A DNA stretch of 64,000 bases from Desulfobulbaceae bacterium (GCA_024636345.1 JAGXHG010000008.1:1-64000), one strand, 5' to 3'. Counted from the stretch's first letter, positions 44,530 to 54,328 are shown. A program made the numbers and translations. Notes: a model not told the origin generated them from the sequence alone.

Positions 44530-44623
44530 GCATATCTGAATGACTTTGTTTCCGGAAATTTCCCATCCTCCACACCCTCTTTTATCCCTCAACAGCATTC
44601 TATTATAAAGTAATTGACGTATT

Positions 44624-44652
44624 CTTATCAATAAAGGTACTATATTGATAAG
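44624..44652. promoter_or_regulatory. 10-bp inverted repeat upstream of mgtE
   Basis: CTTATCAATA (44624-44633) and TATTGATAAG (44643-44652) are perfect inverted copies 93 bases before the mgtE start. A TTGACG hexamer lies just upstream (44614). This is a possible operator; no Mg2+ riboswitch (M-box) fold was recognised. Confidence 0.4.
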
Positions 44653-44744
44653 ATTACAATCAAATTATATGAATAAATTCTTTATGTAACATGATCCTAA
44701 CCAACCCCTGACACGATCTGAATATATTACTATCGGTACACGCC

Positions 44745-46127
44745 ATGGAAGATACGACAAAAAGAGAACTCATTGGCAATGAGGGGATGGTTATCCTGGA
44801 CATGGTTCAGCGCCTCAATCGACGCAAAGCCACTGCTCACCTGTTAAAACTGATCTCCAAAACCCACCCTGCTGATATGGCTTGGGTTTTCCGTCACCTT
44901 TCCAAGGAAGAGCGGAACGATGTCTTTCAGGTTCTCGCCCAGACCGACTTGGTGGGTGAATTCCTGAGTGAGCTTGACAAGTCTATCATGCTCTCCCTTG
45001 TTGAAGACTTGTCCAATGAGTTTATGGCTGGTGTTATCAGCAGGATGCCAACAGATGATGCAGCGGATCTGATTGCGGCACTGCCTGAAGAGGTAGCTGA
45101 TAATATCCGCAAGCACATGAACAAGGAAGACAGGGAAGAGGTTGATGAACTCCTCCAGTATGACCCCCAGACCGCCGGCGGGCTCATGTCCACCGATTAT
45201 ATGTATCTGGACGAAGAACTCAGTGTGGGAGAGGCCATTGCCAAGGTCCAGAAGCGCAGCGAAGAAAAGGAGATGGTCTTTTATCTCTATATCACCCACG
45301 GCGAGGGAAAACTGGCCGGAGTGGTCTCTTTGCGTGAACTGCTCATGCATCCGCCCCACCGCCTCCTGAAAAATATCATGAAATCCAACGTGATATCCGT
45401 CAGCACCGACACCGATCAGGAGGAGGTTGCCCATGTGGTTTCCCAGTATAATATCCTGGCGGTTCCGGTGGTTGATTCCAGCTATACCCTGGTGGGAATC
45501 GTCACGGTCGATGATATTATTGATGTTATCCGGGAAGAAGCCACCGAGGACTTCCTGCAGATGGCCGGTGCCGGTAAAGATCGGGAAATCCTGTTAAAAT
45601 CAACCTCTGCCAATGCCATGATTCGGGCGCCCTGGCTTCTGGCCTCCTGGCTGGGCGGGGTCATGGGTATTCTGGTCATTAACTCCTTTACCAAGGAGCT
45701 GAATCAGGTTCTGGCGCTGGCCTCTTTTATCCCCATTGTGTTGGGAATGGGCGGCAATATAGCCACCCAGTCATCAACCATTATTGTCCGCGGTATTGCC
45801 ACCGGCCGAATCCACATGGATCAATTCTTCAAGATTATCTTTAAGGAAATGCGGGTTGGCCTGATTCTCGGGGTGATTTACGGGATATTACTGGGGGTCT
45901 TTGCCTATTTTGGATACGCCGAACCCAAACTTCTGGGTGTGGTGGTCGGGATATCCATCTTTTTTTCCATGTCCATGGCGGCAATGGTTGGAGCATTTAT
46001 CCCCTTGGTCCTGAAACGTTTTGATATTGATGCCGCAGTAGCGACCGGTCCCTTTGTTACCACCTCCATTGACGTCTTGGGTGTCTTTATGTTTTTATGG
46101 ATCGCCAAATTGTTACTGCATCTGTAG
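44745..46127 (+). CDS. mgtE: Magnesium transporter MgtE
   Basis: Inner-membrane Mg2+ channel gated by cytosolic Mg2+ binding. Seen: the MgtE_N helical domain (DVFQVLAQTDLVGEFLSEL, DAADLIAALPEEV), two CBS domains (TAGGLMSTDYMYL; KNIMKSNVISVSTDTDQEEVA), then the five-helix pore with ASWLGGVMGILV and GMGGNIATQSSTIIVRG. 460 aa, complete. Confidence 0.95.
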   Translation: MEDTTKRELIGNEGMVILDMVQRLNRRKATAHLLKLISKTHPADMAWVFRHLSKEERNDVFQVLAQTDLVGEFLSELDKSIMLSLVEDLSNEFMAGVISRMPTDDAADLIAALPEEVADNIRKHMNKEDREEVDELLQYDPQTAGGLMSTDYMYLDEELSVGEAIAKVQKRSEEKEMVFYLYITHGEGKLAGVVSLRELLMHPPHRLLKNIMKSNVISVSTDTDQEEVAHVVSQYNILAVPVVDSSYTLVGIVTVDDIIDVIREEATEDFLQMAGAGKDREILLKSTSANAMIRAPWLLASWLGGVMGILVINSFTKELNQVLALASFIPIVLGMGGNIATQSSTIIVRGIATGRIHMDQFFKIIFKEMRVGLILGVIYGILLGVFAYFGYAEPKLLGVVVGISIFFSMSMAAMVGAFIPLVLKRFDIDAAVATGPFVTTSIDVLGVFMFLWIAKLLLHL

Positions 46128-46177
46128 GCCGTTCTTCCGCCAAAGGACCCTTTCAAAAACATCCAGGATAAATCATT

Positions 46178-47290
46178 ATGCGGAATCCTTCCGGAAGAAG
46201 ATCTTCACCTTTTATCCTTATTGCTCTCCTGCTCCTCGTTGGTCTATGGTTTGTCTATAAGCCACTGGAACAACGAATCCATGACCCTGCAGCCACCCCC
46301 CATGTTGTTGCAGCCAGAGGCGATCTGGCCACCGATGAACAAAACACCATTGATGTCTTCAAAAATGTCTCGCCAGCCGTGGTCTATATCACCAGCATCG
46401 CCCTGCGTCATGATCTTTTTTCGCTCAATGCCATAGAGATCCCCCAGGGAACCGGTTCGGGCTTTATCTGGGATGATCAGGGTCGAGTGGTAACCAACTA
46501 TCATGTAATCAGTGACGCCAACCGCATCCAGGTAACCATGTCTGACAACAGCGCCTGGAAGGCCGTCCTCATTGGCGCGGCTCCTGATAAAGATCTGGCT
46601 GTCCTGCAGATAGATGCTCCAAAACACCTGCTGAAACCGATCCCAATCGGGGAATCACGGAATCTGCTGGTGGGCCAGAAGGTCTTTGCCATCGGTAATC
46701 CCTTTGGCCTTGACCAGACCATGACCTCCGGCATCATCTCCGCCCTGGGCCGCGAGATCAAGGCAATCACCGGTCGTCAGATCCGCGGCATGATCCAGAC
46801 CGATGCGGCCATCAACCCGGGCAACTCCGGAGGCCCATTACTCGACAGCGCCGGACGTCTGATCGGGGTCAACACCGCCATCTACAGTCCATCCGGGGCC
46901 TATGCAGGCATTGGCTTTGCCGTATCGGTGGAAGATGTCAACCAGGTAATCCCCCAGCTCATCCGTCATGGAAAGTTGATCCGGCCCGGCATTGGCGCCA
47001 CCCTGGCCGACGTCCGTCTGGCACAGAGGCTGGGCCTTGAAGGGGCGCTGATCCTCAATATTGAAAAGGACGGACCGGCCGATAAGGCAGGGCTGCACCC
47101 CACTGGACAACTGGGAAACGAGATTCTTCTTGGTGATATTGTCAGCGAGGTAGCTGGTAAGAAGGTACAGTCCTATGACGACATCCGCACCGAGCTGGAA
47201 CGTTTTCAGGTGGGAGACGAGGTAACCCTGACCATCATCAGAGATGGTCGGCCCATGCAGGTGCCACTTCGTTTGAGTGCCTTGGAATAA
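46178..47290 (+). CDS. DegQ/HtrA-type serine protease
   Basis: Trypsin-like periplasmic protease with one N-terminal membrane anchor (about 11-26) and one PDZ domain (about 255-360). Catalytic triad visible: His109 in VVTNYHVI, Asp139 in DKDLAVLQ, Ser217 in NPGNSGGPLL. The single PDZ and length (370 aa) fit DegS/HtrA-short forms. It starts 50 bases after mgtE with AGGA upstream; a strong hairpin follows. Confidence 0.92.
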   Translation: MRNPSGRRSSPFILIALLLLVGLWFVYKPLEQRIHDPAATPHVVAARGDLATDEQNTIDVFKNVSPAVVYITSIALRHDLFSLNAIEIPQGTGSGFIWDDQGRVVTNYHVISDANRIQVTMSDNSAWKAVLIGAAPDKDLAVLQIDAPKHLLKPIPIGESRNLLVGQKVFAIGNPFGLDQTMTSGIISALGREIKAITGRQIRGMIQTDAAINPGNSGGPLLDSAGRLIGVNTAIYSPSGAYAGIGFAVSVEDVNQVIPQLIRHGKLIRPGIGATLADVRLAQRLGLEGALILNIEKDGPADKAGLHPTGQLGNEILLGDIVSEVAGKKVQSYDDIRTELERFQVGDEVTLTIIRDGRPMQVPLRLSALE

Positions 47291-47353
47291 TAGAGAAATT
47301 TGGAAATAAGTTGCCTTTGCTTGGTGGGGATTTTGTTACGTATACTCAGGAGA

Positions 47354-47393
47354 ATAGTTATGAACAGGTTCAAGCTAACCTGTTCATAACTAT
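47354..47393. terminator. Terminator hairpin between the DegQ-like gene and the tail-fibre-like gene
   Basis: ATAGTTATGAACAGGTT (47354-47370) is the exact reverse complement of 47377-47393, with a 6-base loop CAAGCT. It sits between two convergent genes and can serve both. Confidence 0.85.
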
Positions 47394-47413
47394 ATTATTA
47401 AAATTAATAAAAA

Positions 47414-48178
47414 TTATTTACAAATATCGGCGTCAGGATGGTCTTGGCAGACTAAAGACTTCAACTCGGCAATATGTTTATTTAGTTGGTCAATATAAAC
47501 ATGGGCTTTTTCAAGTTCCTCAAGCATTCCTTTGCGATGTGCACCAACTTCCAATATCTCAAGCCCATGTTCATCTCGCTGAGCTTTGGGCACAGCTTTT
47601 AAGTGATGCTCCTTCCACATGTACATCGCATGTTCTTCGATTGATTCCAACTTATACTCGGGATCAAAAACATAATCTGCATGCAGAGAAATTCCTCTCT
47701 GGTAAATAGTTCCATTTACGTCAAGTTTGCCTAATGGACTATCTGTACCAATACCAACGTTACCACTACTCTGAATATAAATTGAATTAGAAGGAGCTCC
47801 TGGTAAAATATAAAATGGTTTTTTGTTGTCATGGGTAACGTCTCGGACAAAAAAACTGATTTCATTACCAGCAACATCCCATATTTGTGGGTCATATCCG
47901 TCTGTTCCGTCCTGATCTAAACGAATAGCAGGAGTGTCACCATCAACAATATGTATTTTTTCACTTGGGCTAGAAGTACCAATGCCAATTGCACCTGTAG
48001 CTTTTTCATAATAAACTTCCGCACCAGCATCTTTTCCACCATCATTATATTGAATCTGTCCGTTGATCCCCGCTGCTTTATCTGAGCCCATAGGTATCAC
48101 AACCACCTTATCCTGAGAAATTGCAGTTGTACACATTCCCGTTAACAGTATCCCTGTAATCAAAAATATTTTTTTCAT
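47414..48178 (-). CDS. Secreted protein with tail-fibre-like repeats
   Basis: Signal peptide (MKKIFLITGILLTGMCTTAIS), then DKVVVIPMG, then repeated GIGTSSP..KIH / GIGTDSP..KLDV blocks as in phage tail-fibre and S74-type proteins. A charged helical C-terminus follows (AELKSLVCQDHPDAD), but no S74 chaperone catalytic core was recognised. 254 aa. It is divergent from the DUF1566 gene, which shares its N-terminal motif. It is probably exported and forms a beta-rich stalk. Confidence 0.7.
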   Translation of the reverse strand: MKKIFLITGILLTGMCTTAISQDKVVVIPMGSDKAAGINGQIQYNDGGKDAGAEVYYEKATGAIGIGTSSPSEKIHIVDGDTPAIRLDQDGTDGYDPQIWDVAGNEISFFVRDVTHDNKKPFYILPGAPSNSIYIQSSGNVGIGTDSPLGKLDVNGTIYQRGISLHADYVFDPEYKLESIEEHAMYMWKEHHLKAVPKAQRDEHGLEILEVGAHRKGMLEELEKAHVYIDQLNKHIAELKSLVCQDHPDADICK

Positions 48179-48515
48179 TCCTCTCCCCCTTTTTGATTTT
48201 TTAAAAGAATATTTATCATTTGACTATGTAGGATAAAAATAAAAAAGTCAAAAAACGACCGGATATTAATCCGATCCGTCAAAAACAATCTCAAGTATCC
48301 GTTGTCTCTCCGCTGTTAACCTTGCCGCTGCAACTCTTTCATTTTGAGATATCTCCAAATTGTGATATTTATATAGATTGATGATGTTATATATACAAAT
48401 GGATAACTGGTAGTATGTGTTGGCTAAAAAGTACGACCCTGTGTGACAGGATAAGATTTACAGGAAAATAATCATATTTTTTTTCAACTTGAACGAGATA
48501 AAAAAAGGAGGGTTT
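48179..48515. other. Divergent promoter region between two secreted proteins, 337 bp
   Basis: AT-rich, with TATATATAC-like segments (about 48385-48395) that could include a -10 box. No gene or RNA was recognised. Confidence 0.4.
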
Positions 48516-49232
48516 ATGAAAAGGAAACATGACATTTGCGGATTAGTTGCCAGAGTTATAACTACGCTTTTAATGTTCTGCTCACTTGCGATAGCTGCTG
48601 ACAGGGTGGTGGTTGTGCCTTTGAACGGTGCAACCGGCGATGCTACTGTTGAAGATGTACTTATGGACAAAACTTTTTCCAGCAGCGCTGCCAAGGGGCT
48701 GACAGGTACACGCTTCCCTGCCCTCTTAAAAAAAACAGGACAAACAGTTCCAGCCAATCTTAATGATGATACTTTCTATAATAAAGGAATAAGCACCTCT
48801 CCCCGCTGGACACACATGCAACCGCATACCGGTGATATCTATGTTCCCAAACCCGGTTATGGATACCGGGACAACAATACTGGTCTTATCTGGCTTGAAG
48901 ACGCAAGTCATTCTGCAACTGGCATTATAAATGCCATTAATTATTGTGAAGGTCTTGAAACTGTTCAGTCTGCTGGTTTTTATCTGGTAACAGACTGGCG
49001 ACTTCCCAATATCGTTGAGTTGCTCAGCCTGATTGATTACGGACATGCGGCCCCAGCCCTGCCAGCAGACCATCATTTTACGGGCCTCGTATTAGGTGCT
49101 ACTTACTGGTCATCAACTACGAATGCCAATGATCTCAACAAGAGCTGGGGTATCGAGTCTATATATGGAACTAGTTCTAATGATTTGGACAAAGGAACCA
49201 AAACGGCATACATCATGTGCGTGAGGGACTGA
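48516..49232 (+). CDS. Secreted DUF1566 (Lcl-type) protein
   Basis: Signal peptide (residues 1-28), then DRVVVVPLNG, then a C-terminal DUF1566 domain: YRDNNTGLIWLEDA, TDWRLPNIVELLSLID, and ATYWSSTTNANDLNKSWGIE. DUF1566 is a carbohydrate- or surface-associated domain in several bacteria. The ATG at 48516 has AAAAAGGAGGG upstream. It shares the DxVVVxPxG start after the signal peptide with the divergent neighbour, suggesting a common export or anchoring step. Confidence 0.8.
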   Translation: MKRKHDICGLVARVITTLLMFCSLAIAADRVVVVPLNGATGDATVEDVLMDKTFSSSAAKGLTGTRFPALLKKTGQTVPANLNDDTFYNKGISTSPRWTHMQPHTGDIYVPKPGYGYRDNNTGLIWLEDASHSATGIINAINYCEGLETVQSAGFYLVTDWRLPNIVELLSLIDYGHAAPALPADHHFTGLVLGATYWSSTTNANDLNKSWGIESIYGTSSNDLDKGTKTAYIMCVRD

Positions 49233-49402
49233 CCTGACTGGCCCCTTTCGACAAATAGGATAAGCAAAAACCAGATTTCAAGTCATCCGGAAAAAAGATT
49301 ACAACAACCTTTCAATGACTTGAATTCTGAGGAACCGGCGACAATTTCCTGGCCATGGTGAAAAGTAAACCCGCAGGAAGATGACAAATGTCAATACTGC
49401 AG

Positions 49403-51040
49403 CTAAACGGCAGCCATCAACAGCACATTAAGACAACCGATTAGAAAACCGAGGATGGCGCCAAAGAGATTAATATATTTGAACTGCTCCTCCATGATGG
49501 AGAGGAGCAGTCTCTCCAGACGCATCAGATCCAAGGAATCTACTTTTTCCTTTACGATCTGTTTGAGATTCAAAGATGCCACCAGACCGGGCACCTCCAC
49601 GGCCAGCATATCAGAGGCCATTTTCTGAATGGACAGATAGAGTCCATCCCGTACCCCGGCAGGAAGCAGGGCGGAAAGACGTCCGATGGGCCGACTGAGA
49701 AGATCCTGCAGCAGGGTCTGGGTCATAAAATTCAGATTTGTTCTGGTATTTCCCGAACGAAGGATGGCAAGGATCTCATCCTTGACCCACCTCTTTCCCT
49801 TCTCCGTCCCGGATTCTCCCATTAAGTCCTGTAGCGCCTCACCAAGCGACAATCCCCCGCTCTCCATATGGGTTTCAAGATTGTCTCGAATCATGGAGGC
49901 CATTGCCGTAGTCGTTTCCGGCTCACGCAGGAAGGCCGCAAGCTGCAGGCTCAACTGCGAGCAGAACCGTTCAACCTTGTCCTCCTGGCCATCAGTCGCT
50001 TCTATTCCATCCTTGGTGCTCACCATCTTAACAAGCGGGGTGGCCAGAAAGGCCTGACTCCTTTCGCGCAGAACAGATGACACCCGTTGCTGTACCTCTC
50101 CGTTCTGCAGCCAGTCGACAATCTCGTCTTCCTTGTCAATCAGATACTCACGAACCTTTTTTTCTACGGTCTCCATGCTGAGAAAAGACTTGACCATTCC
50201 GGCCATGGGACCCATGGAGGCTATGAAATTCTCCACTCCAGCCCGGACTCCTTTAACTATTTTATCCCGAATCTCAGGTTCGCTCAGGACTACGGCAAAC
50301 TTGCCCAGAAGAGCCGGGGTCTGTTCTTCAATGGTGTTAACAACAAGTTCCTGCAGAGACTCAGGGAGGATGTCGGCAAGGGACTTCTCCTGGCTAAGGG
50401 TCGCATAAACCTTCTGCTGAACAAAGGTCTCAAGCCATTGTTCCATGGCCGGATTGGCCAGCATGCGGGCCAGATTCTTCTCAATAAAAGCATACCCTCC
50501 TTCCCGCTCTTTTCCAGGAAAAATCTCTGCAAGACGGGTTTTCAGGAGGCGTTCAAACTGTTGATCAAGAGCAGTTTCTAGAATGACCGCAAAGGCGGAA
50601 GAGGCCACAAAGGAATGAATCCCCTCCTGAGCCTGATGAGTGACAGCCTTGACAGCTACGTCGAAATAAGTCTGATATCCTTTGGGTATAAGGCTTGGAA
50701 GCGGTCCAAGATCCCGGTTTAACAGGGCACTGCCCCTGCTTTCTATCAAGCCGTGAAGATGGGTCTGAAACGATTCATTGCTCAGGGCCTGGCCGATCTC
50801 CTTGCTGGTCAGGAGATGTTCCCCCACCATCTCGCCGATGTTAACGGCCAGTTCGCCCCGCTTGGAAGGAATAACTCCCGGAGTCAACGGCACACGGACG
50901 CCAAAAACCCGCCAGGGCTTCAGGGGGCGAAAGAGCATCTTGATAGCAACCTTATTCGTCAGGTAGCCGATAAAGGCACCGACCACAGGAGGGGTCGCGT
51001 AGGTCAGGACAGTAAAAAGATCAGCGTTTACTATTGACAT
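49403..51040 (-). CDS. DUF445 family membrane protein
   Basis: Seen: an N-terminal span with PPVVGAFIGYLTNKVAIKMLFRP, followed by RVPLTPGVIPSKRGELAVNIGEMVGEHLL, a long helical middle (about 100-510), and a C-terminal span (YINLFGAILGFLIGCLNVLLM). This matches DUF445, membrane-anchored proteins of unknown role. 545 aa, complete. It overlaps the 3' end of gph by 20 bases and is probably co-transcribed. Confidence 0.87.
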   Translation of the reverse strand: MSIVNADLFTVLTYATPPVVGAFIGYLTNKVAIKMLFRPLKPWRVFGVRVPLTPGVIPSKRGELAVNIGEMVGEHLLTSKEIGQALSNESFQTHLHGLIESRGSALLNRDLGPLPSLIPKGYQTYFDVAVKAVTHQAQEGIHSFVASSAFAVILETALDQQFERLLKTRLAEIFPGKEREGGYAFIEKNLARMLANPAMEQWLETFVQQKVYATLSQEKSLADILPESLQELVVNTIEEQTPALLGKFAVVLSEPEIRDKIVKGVRAGVENFIASMGPMAGMVKSFLSMETVEKKVREYLIDKEDEIVDWLQNGEVQQRVSSVLRERSQAFLATPLVKMVSTKDGIEATDGQEDKVERFCSQLSLQLAAFLREPETTTAMASMIRDNLETHMESGGLSLGEALQDLMGESGTEKGKRWVKDEILAILRSGNTRTNLNFMTQTLLQDLLSRPIGRLSALLPAGVRDGLYLSIQKMASDMLAVEVPGLVASLNLKQIVKEKVDSLDLMRLERLLLSIMEEQFKYINLFGAILGFLIGCLNVLLMAAV

Positions 51041-51683
51041 AATTCACAATCTCCAAAGGATGACTGATGATTTTCCCAGCCATATTTTTCTCAAGTTCCT
51101 GGCGTTCCCGGAATCCCCAGAGAACACCCATCGTAAACATCCCCGCCCCATTGCCGGTCTGCATGTCGGTGCCGCTATCCCCCACATAGAGGACCTGCTG
51201 AGGCTCCAGTTGCATCATGGCGGCAATTTCTCTGGCCCCGGTCGGATCAGGCTTTTTGGGTACCCCCTCACGCTGTCCATAAACAAAGTCAAAGGTGTCC
51301 GAAGCAAAAAAACGCTGAACGCAGAGCTGGGTAAAGGCATGCGGTTTATTGGAAAGAACAGCCAGTTTTAATCCTGCCTGGTGCAACTGCTGAAGCATCT
51401 CCATGATCCCTGGATAGGGCCTGCTCCGCAGATCCCAGCTCTGGCCATATAATTGCAGAAAAGTCTCCATGCAGGCAGCAATCTCCTGTTGAGAACGATT
51501 TTTCTCCGGGAGGATGCGTTCTATCAGGGTTTTGAGTCCCTCACCGACAAAGTAGCGATAGGCGGCAGTCGAATGAACGGGATACCCAAATCGAGTCAGG
51601 GCCGCATTGGCGGCATCTGCCAGATCCTCAAGGGTATCGAGCAAAGTACCGTCAAGATCAAAGATGACACCACGAATTTCCAT
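51021..51683 (-). CDS. gph: Phosphoglycolate phosphatase-like HAD hydrolase
   Basis: HAD-superfamily phosphatase: IFDLDGTLLDT (motif I, catalytic Asp), VLSNKP (motif II), PKKPDPTGAREIA (motif III Lys), and YVGDSGTDMQTGNGAGM (motif IV). The C1 cap fits Gph. 220 aa from the ATG at 51683; a longer frame to 51755 lacks family similarity. The substrate is assigned by family only. Confidence 0.85.
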   Translation of the reverse strand: MEIRGVIFDLDGTLLDTLEDLADAANAALTRFGYPVHSTAAYRYFVGEGLKTLIERILPEKNRSQQEIAACMETFLQLYGQSWDLRSRPYPGIMEMLQQLHQAGLKLAVLSNKPHAFTQLCVQRFFASDTFDFVYGQREGVPKKPDPTGAREIAAMMQLEPQQVLYVGDSGTDMQTGNGAGMFTMGVLWGFRERQELEKNMAGKIISHPLEIVNYVNSKR

Positions 51684-51929
51684 AATAAAGTTATCAGTTG
51701 AATGTTTTGAGTTGAAAAATTCATACATTACGATGAAGATACTTGCACGCTGCAAAGGAGCAGAGTGGAGCCATACCTTTTTTAGCCAGTTATTAACTCA
51801 AGATGTTAAGTCTAATCCTTATATTATCCTTATACACAGAGAGTGTGCCGAGCTCATTGCCATGGGTAATACTCACCGGACCGTTGCAGGCCTGGTGGTT
51901 GCTGCCTGACTGTATATTCTGGCACTTCT

Positions 51930-52520
51930 TCATGGGAAATGAAAAACCGGTTTGCTGAGCAGATGCTGGCCCAGCCCTTCAGTCTCAATCCCTTTCCTGC
52001 GACGCAGAGATTTCTGAAAAAAGATATTATTGGGAATCTGGGTGAAAACAGTTTCGCCCTCCCCCACCTCCTCTTCCAGGGTGGTGAACATGATGTTGAA
52101 GCTGACAACCATCCCCTTGAGCCCACTGCCGCCCACAGGCTCCACCACCTCTACCACATCGCCTATTTCAAAAACATTGAAGGCCACCAAAAACCCGGAG
52201 CAGAGAATATTACTCATAACGCTCCAGACTGCTATGAATCCTATGGCGATCATACCGGCAACTGTGAGCAGACCTGCCATGATATTGCCAACCTTAACAC
52301 CCAGACTCTGCAGACTGATGATCACAACCGTAATGATCAACAACCAGCGGATTATGTTCATGATAACCACATAGACAGGATTACTGATATACTCCAAGTC
52401 AAGAAGTACTTTCAGCCCACGCCTACTCAGAAAAAAAACCACAATTCCCAACAAAAAAACAAGGATGACCCCTGCCATGGTTGTGCCGAGACTGACTAAC
52501 TGCTCCGTACGAAACTCCAT
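51930..52520 (-). CDS. Small MscS-type mechanosensitive channel
   Basis: Three hydrophobic segments (about 12-32, 50-70 and 80-105), the last being pore-lining-like (GLLTVAGMIAIGFIAVWSVMSNIL), then the beta domain start (VFEIGDVVEVVEPVGGSGLKGMV) and a tail ending about residue 196. The conserved MscS order is kept. CAAGGAGGG precedes the ATG at 52520. The C-terminus is shorter than MscS, but the core is present. Confidence 0.88.
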   Translation of the reverse strand: MEFRTEQLVSLGTTMAGVILVFLLGIVVFFLSRRGLKVLLDLEYISNPVYVVIMNIIRWLLIITVVIISLQSLGVKVGNIMAGLLTVAGMIAIGFIAVWSVMSNILCSGFLVAFNVFEIGDVVEVVEPVGGSGLKGMVVSFNIMFTTLEEEVGEGETVFTQIPNNIFFQKSLRRRKGIETEGLGQHLLSKPVFHFP

Positions 52521-53113
52521 ATTTCCCTCCTTGAGTTCAACTTCTCTAAGCAACTCTTCCGTATCGGAAAGAGAAGTAAGCTCTCATCTATTATCATAGT
52601 CTATCTTGCCAGGCAAGGTAAGAGGAACAGCATGGATGACAATGATGTTCCTCTTACCCAATATCAACAAAATTGCAGGGGAGCTGGCCAAAGGAGTATT
52701 GACAGGTAGTCTCTTTGAGATAGATTTAACGGATGCTCAGATCGTGCCCGCCTGAGCAGTGCTTGCCAAATGAAAAAAGGCTGCGTTCTGCTGATCAAAA
52801 AACCAGCTGACTTTCCTGGCCGTTCTAAAAAAGTTGCAAGGGCAAAAGAAATCTACTTTTTTCTTTGCTTTTCATTTATCATTTGAAATGAATCTTCACT
52901 TTTTTTGACCATCTTTTATCCAGGATACGCTCCCATGGGGGGTTTTAAGTTTTTCACCTCTTTTACGGGCAAAAAGTTGAATATGGCCACCAGCGGCTGG
53001 TTACTACTCCTAAGAGAAGATGTGGCGGTGTACCCAAAAGGCTTCTCCACCCGCCACGTTGTCCACATAAATAGTAATTATTTTACAACATCTTTCCCAG
53101 GGGAGTAATATTC
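52521..53113. other. Intergenic region 593 bp
   Basis: Holds the hairpin at 52617-52658 and a short GTGGCGG/CCGCCAC stem at about 53020-53060. A 67-codon frame at 52905-53108 has no recognisable similarity and is not called. Confidence 0.5.
52617..52658. promoter_or_regulatory. 13-bp inverted repeat upstream of mscS
   Basis: GGTAAGAGGAACA (52617-52629) and TGTTCCTCTTACC (52646-52658) are exact inverted copies with inner CAT/ATG pairing. It is positioned in the 5' region of the minus-strand mscS gene. Possible operator or leader hairpin. Confidence 0.45.
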
Positions 53114-53869
53114 TTGTCCAACCCTTCCTTAGAGAATGACACCGCTGATTCACCGCTCTTGGGGCAGATACGCGCACAGGGAGTTAGCCTCCCAGTGCTG
53201 CCAAACTCCTTTCTCAGACTCTTTGTGAAGCTGAACAAATTGGATCAAATATCGCGCTTTCTGTTCCAGCCAGGCATGCTGTTCAATGATACCCTGCAAT
53301 GGTGGCGCTCAAAAAAAAGGTCCCATGCCCATGAAGGTATTGATATCTATCTGATGCAGAGCTTTGACAAGGAGACATGCACTGTCGTGCCGCAGATGAT
53401 GATCCCGGCCATGCTGTCGGGATACATGGTTCATTTTCATCGTGATTTTTTGGGAGAAACTCTCTATATTCGACATCCGAATATCCGGCAGAAAAATAGT
53501 GTTCTGCACACGCTCTATGGCCACATTTGTGCCATTCCTGATTCACGGGGCACTAGGGCCTCCCTGCCCTGCGCTCACATACGTTCCACAGGAAGTTCGA
53601 TTGGTGAGCAAGCGAGCGCCGGACTGGCCAGTTACTCCTTCATCAACAGGGGACAAATAGTGGGGACGATAAGCCCGCCTCCTGAAACAAGCTCTGTTCC
53701 CGCTCATCTTCATATCAGTTGTGCCTGGATAGACGAAGAACAACAAGTGGAAGAACTCAACTGGGAGAGTATGAACACCAGCGCCAAGGTTATTTTTATT
53801 GATCCCCTCCCCTTTTTTTCCGGTAAAATGGATATAAACCTTCAACACTTAATATCAGGAACTTCATAA
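53114..53869 (+). CDS. M23-like (LytM) peptidase-family protein, no signal peptide
   Basis: Shows the LytM pattern: AHEGIDIYLM (HxGID-like first zinc ligand), PAMLSGYMVHF, ETLYIRHP, LYGHI, INRGQIVGTIS, and VPAHLHISCAW (HLHI second ligand). The initiating TTG at 53114 has GGGGAG upstream. There is no signal peptide or membrane span, unlike most M23 endopeptidases, so localisation is unclear. It ends immediately before the UPF0178 gene. Confidence 0.7.
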   Translation: MSNPSLENDTADSPLLGQIRAQGVSLPVLPNSFLRLFVKLNKLDQISRFLFQPGMLFNDTLQWWRSKKRSHAHEGIDIYLMQSFDKETCTVVPQMMIPAMLSGYMVHFHRDFLGETLYIRHPNIRQKNSVLHTLYGHICAIPDSRGTRASLPCAHIRSTGSSIGEQASAGLASYSFINRGQIVGTISPPPETSSVPAHLHISCAWIDEEQQVEELNWESMNTSAKVIFIDPLPFFSGKMDINLQHLISGTS

Positions 53870-54328
53870 ATGCATATTCTGGTGGATGCTGATTCTTGTC
53901 CCGGAATCATCAAAGACATCCTTTACCGGGCAGCGGAACGGACTAAAACCCAGATGACCTTGGTGGCTGATCGTTCGCTGATAATTCCACCATCTTCTCA
54001 TATAAAAAAGATTCAGGTCCAATCAGGACTCAATGCAGCAGATATCCGTATCATTGCCTTGGCGCAGCCTGGTGATTTAGTTATTACCGATGATATTCCC
54101 CTGGCCTCGGCAGTGGTTGGCAAGGGGGCTCTGGCCCTCAGTCAACGGGGTGAGATGTTACAGGAGGAAAATATCGCAGAGCGACTTTCCGCCAGGGATT
54201 TTATGACCGAACTGCGGGAGAGCGGCATCAACACCGGCGGCCCAGCACCATTGAGCCAGAAGAACCGCCAAGCCTTTGCCAACCAACTGGACCGACTCCT
54301 GGTTCAGCAGGCCGTTGTGCAAAAATAA
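53870..54328 (+). CDS. UPF0178/DUF188 protein (YaiI/YqxD family)
   Basis: Starts MHILVDADSCPGIIKDILYRAA, with QSGLNAADIRIIALAQPGDLVITDDIPLA and the C-terminal GPAPLSQKNRQAFANQLDRLL, all conserved in UPF0178. This is a PIN-like fold of unknown role. 152 aa, complete. The ATG directly abuts the stop codon of the M23-like gene, so they share one mRNA. Confidence 0.92.
   Translation: MHILVDADSCPGIIKDILYRAAERTKTQMTLVADRSLIIPPSSHIKKIQVQSGLNAADIRIIALAQPGDLVITDDIPLASAVVGKGALALSQRGEMLQEENIAERLSARDFMTELRESGINTGGPAPLSQKNRQAFANQLDRLLVQQAVVQK

Noticed and set aside
44531-44744. Mg2+ riboswitch (M-box) upstream of mgtE
   Set aside because: The AT-rich leader shows only a 10-bp inverted repeat and no M-box-like pattern that I could recognise.
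52905-53108. 67-codon open frame upstream of the M23-like gene
   Set aside because: No homology, no RBS; overlaps the leader of the next gene.
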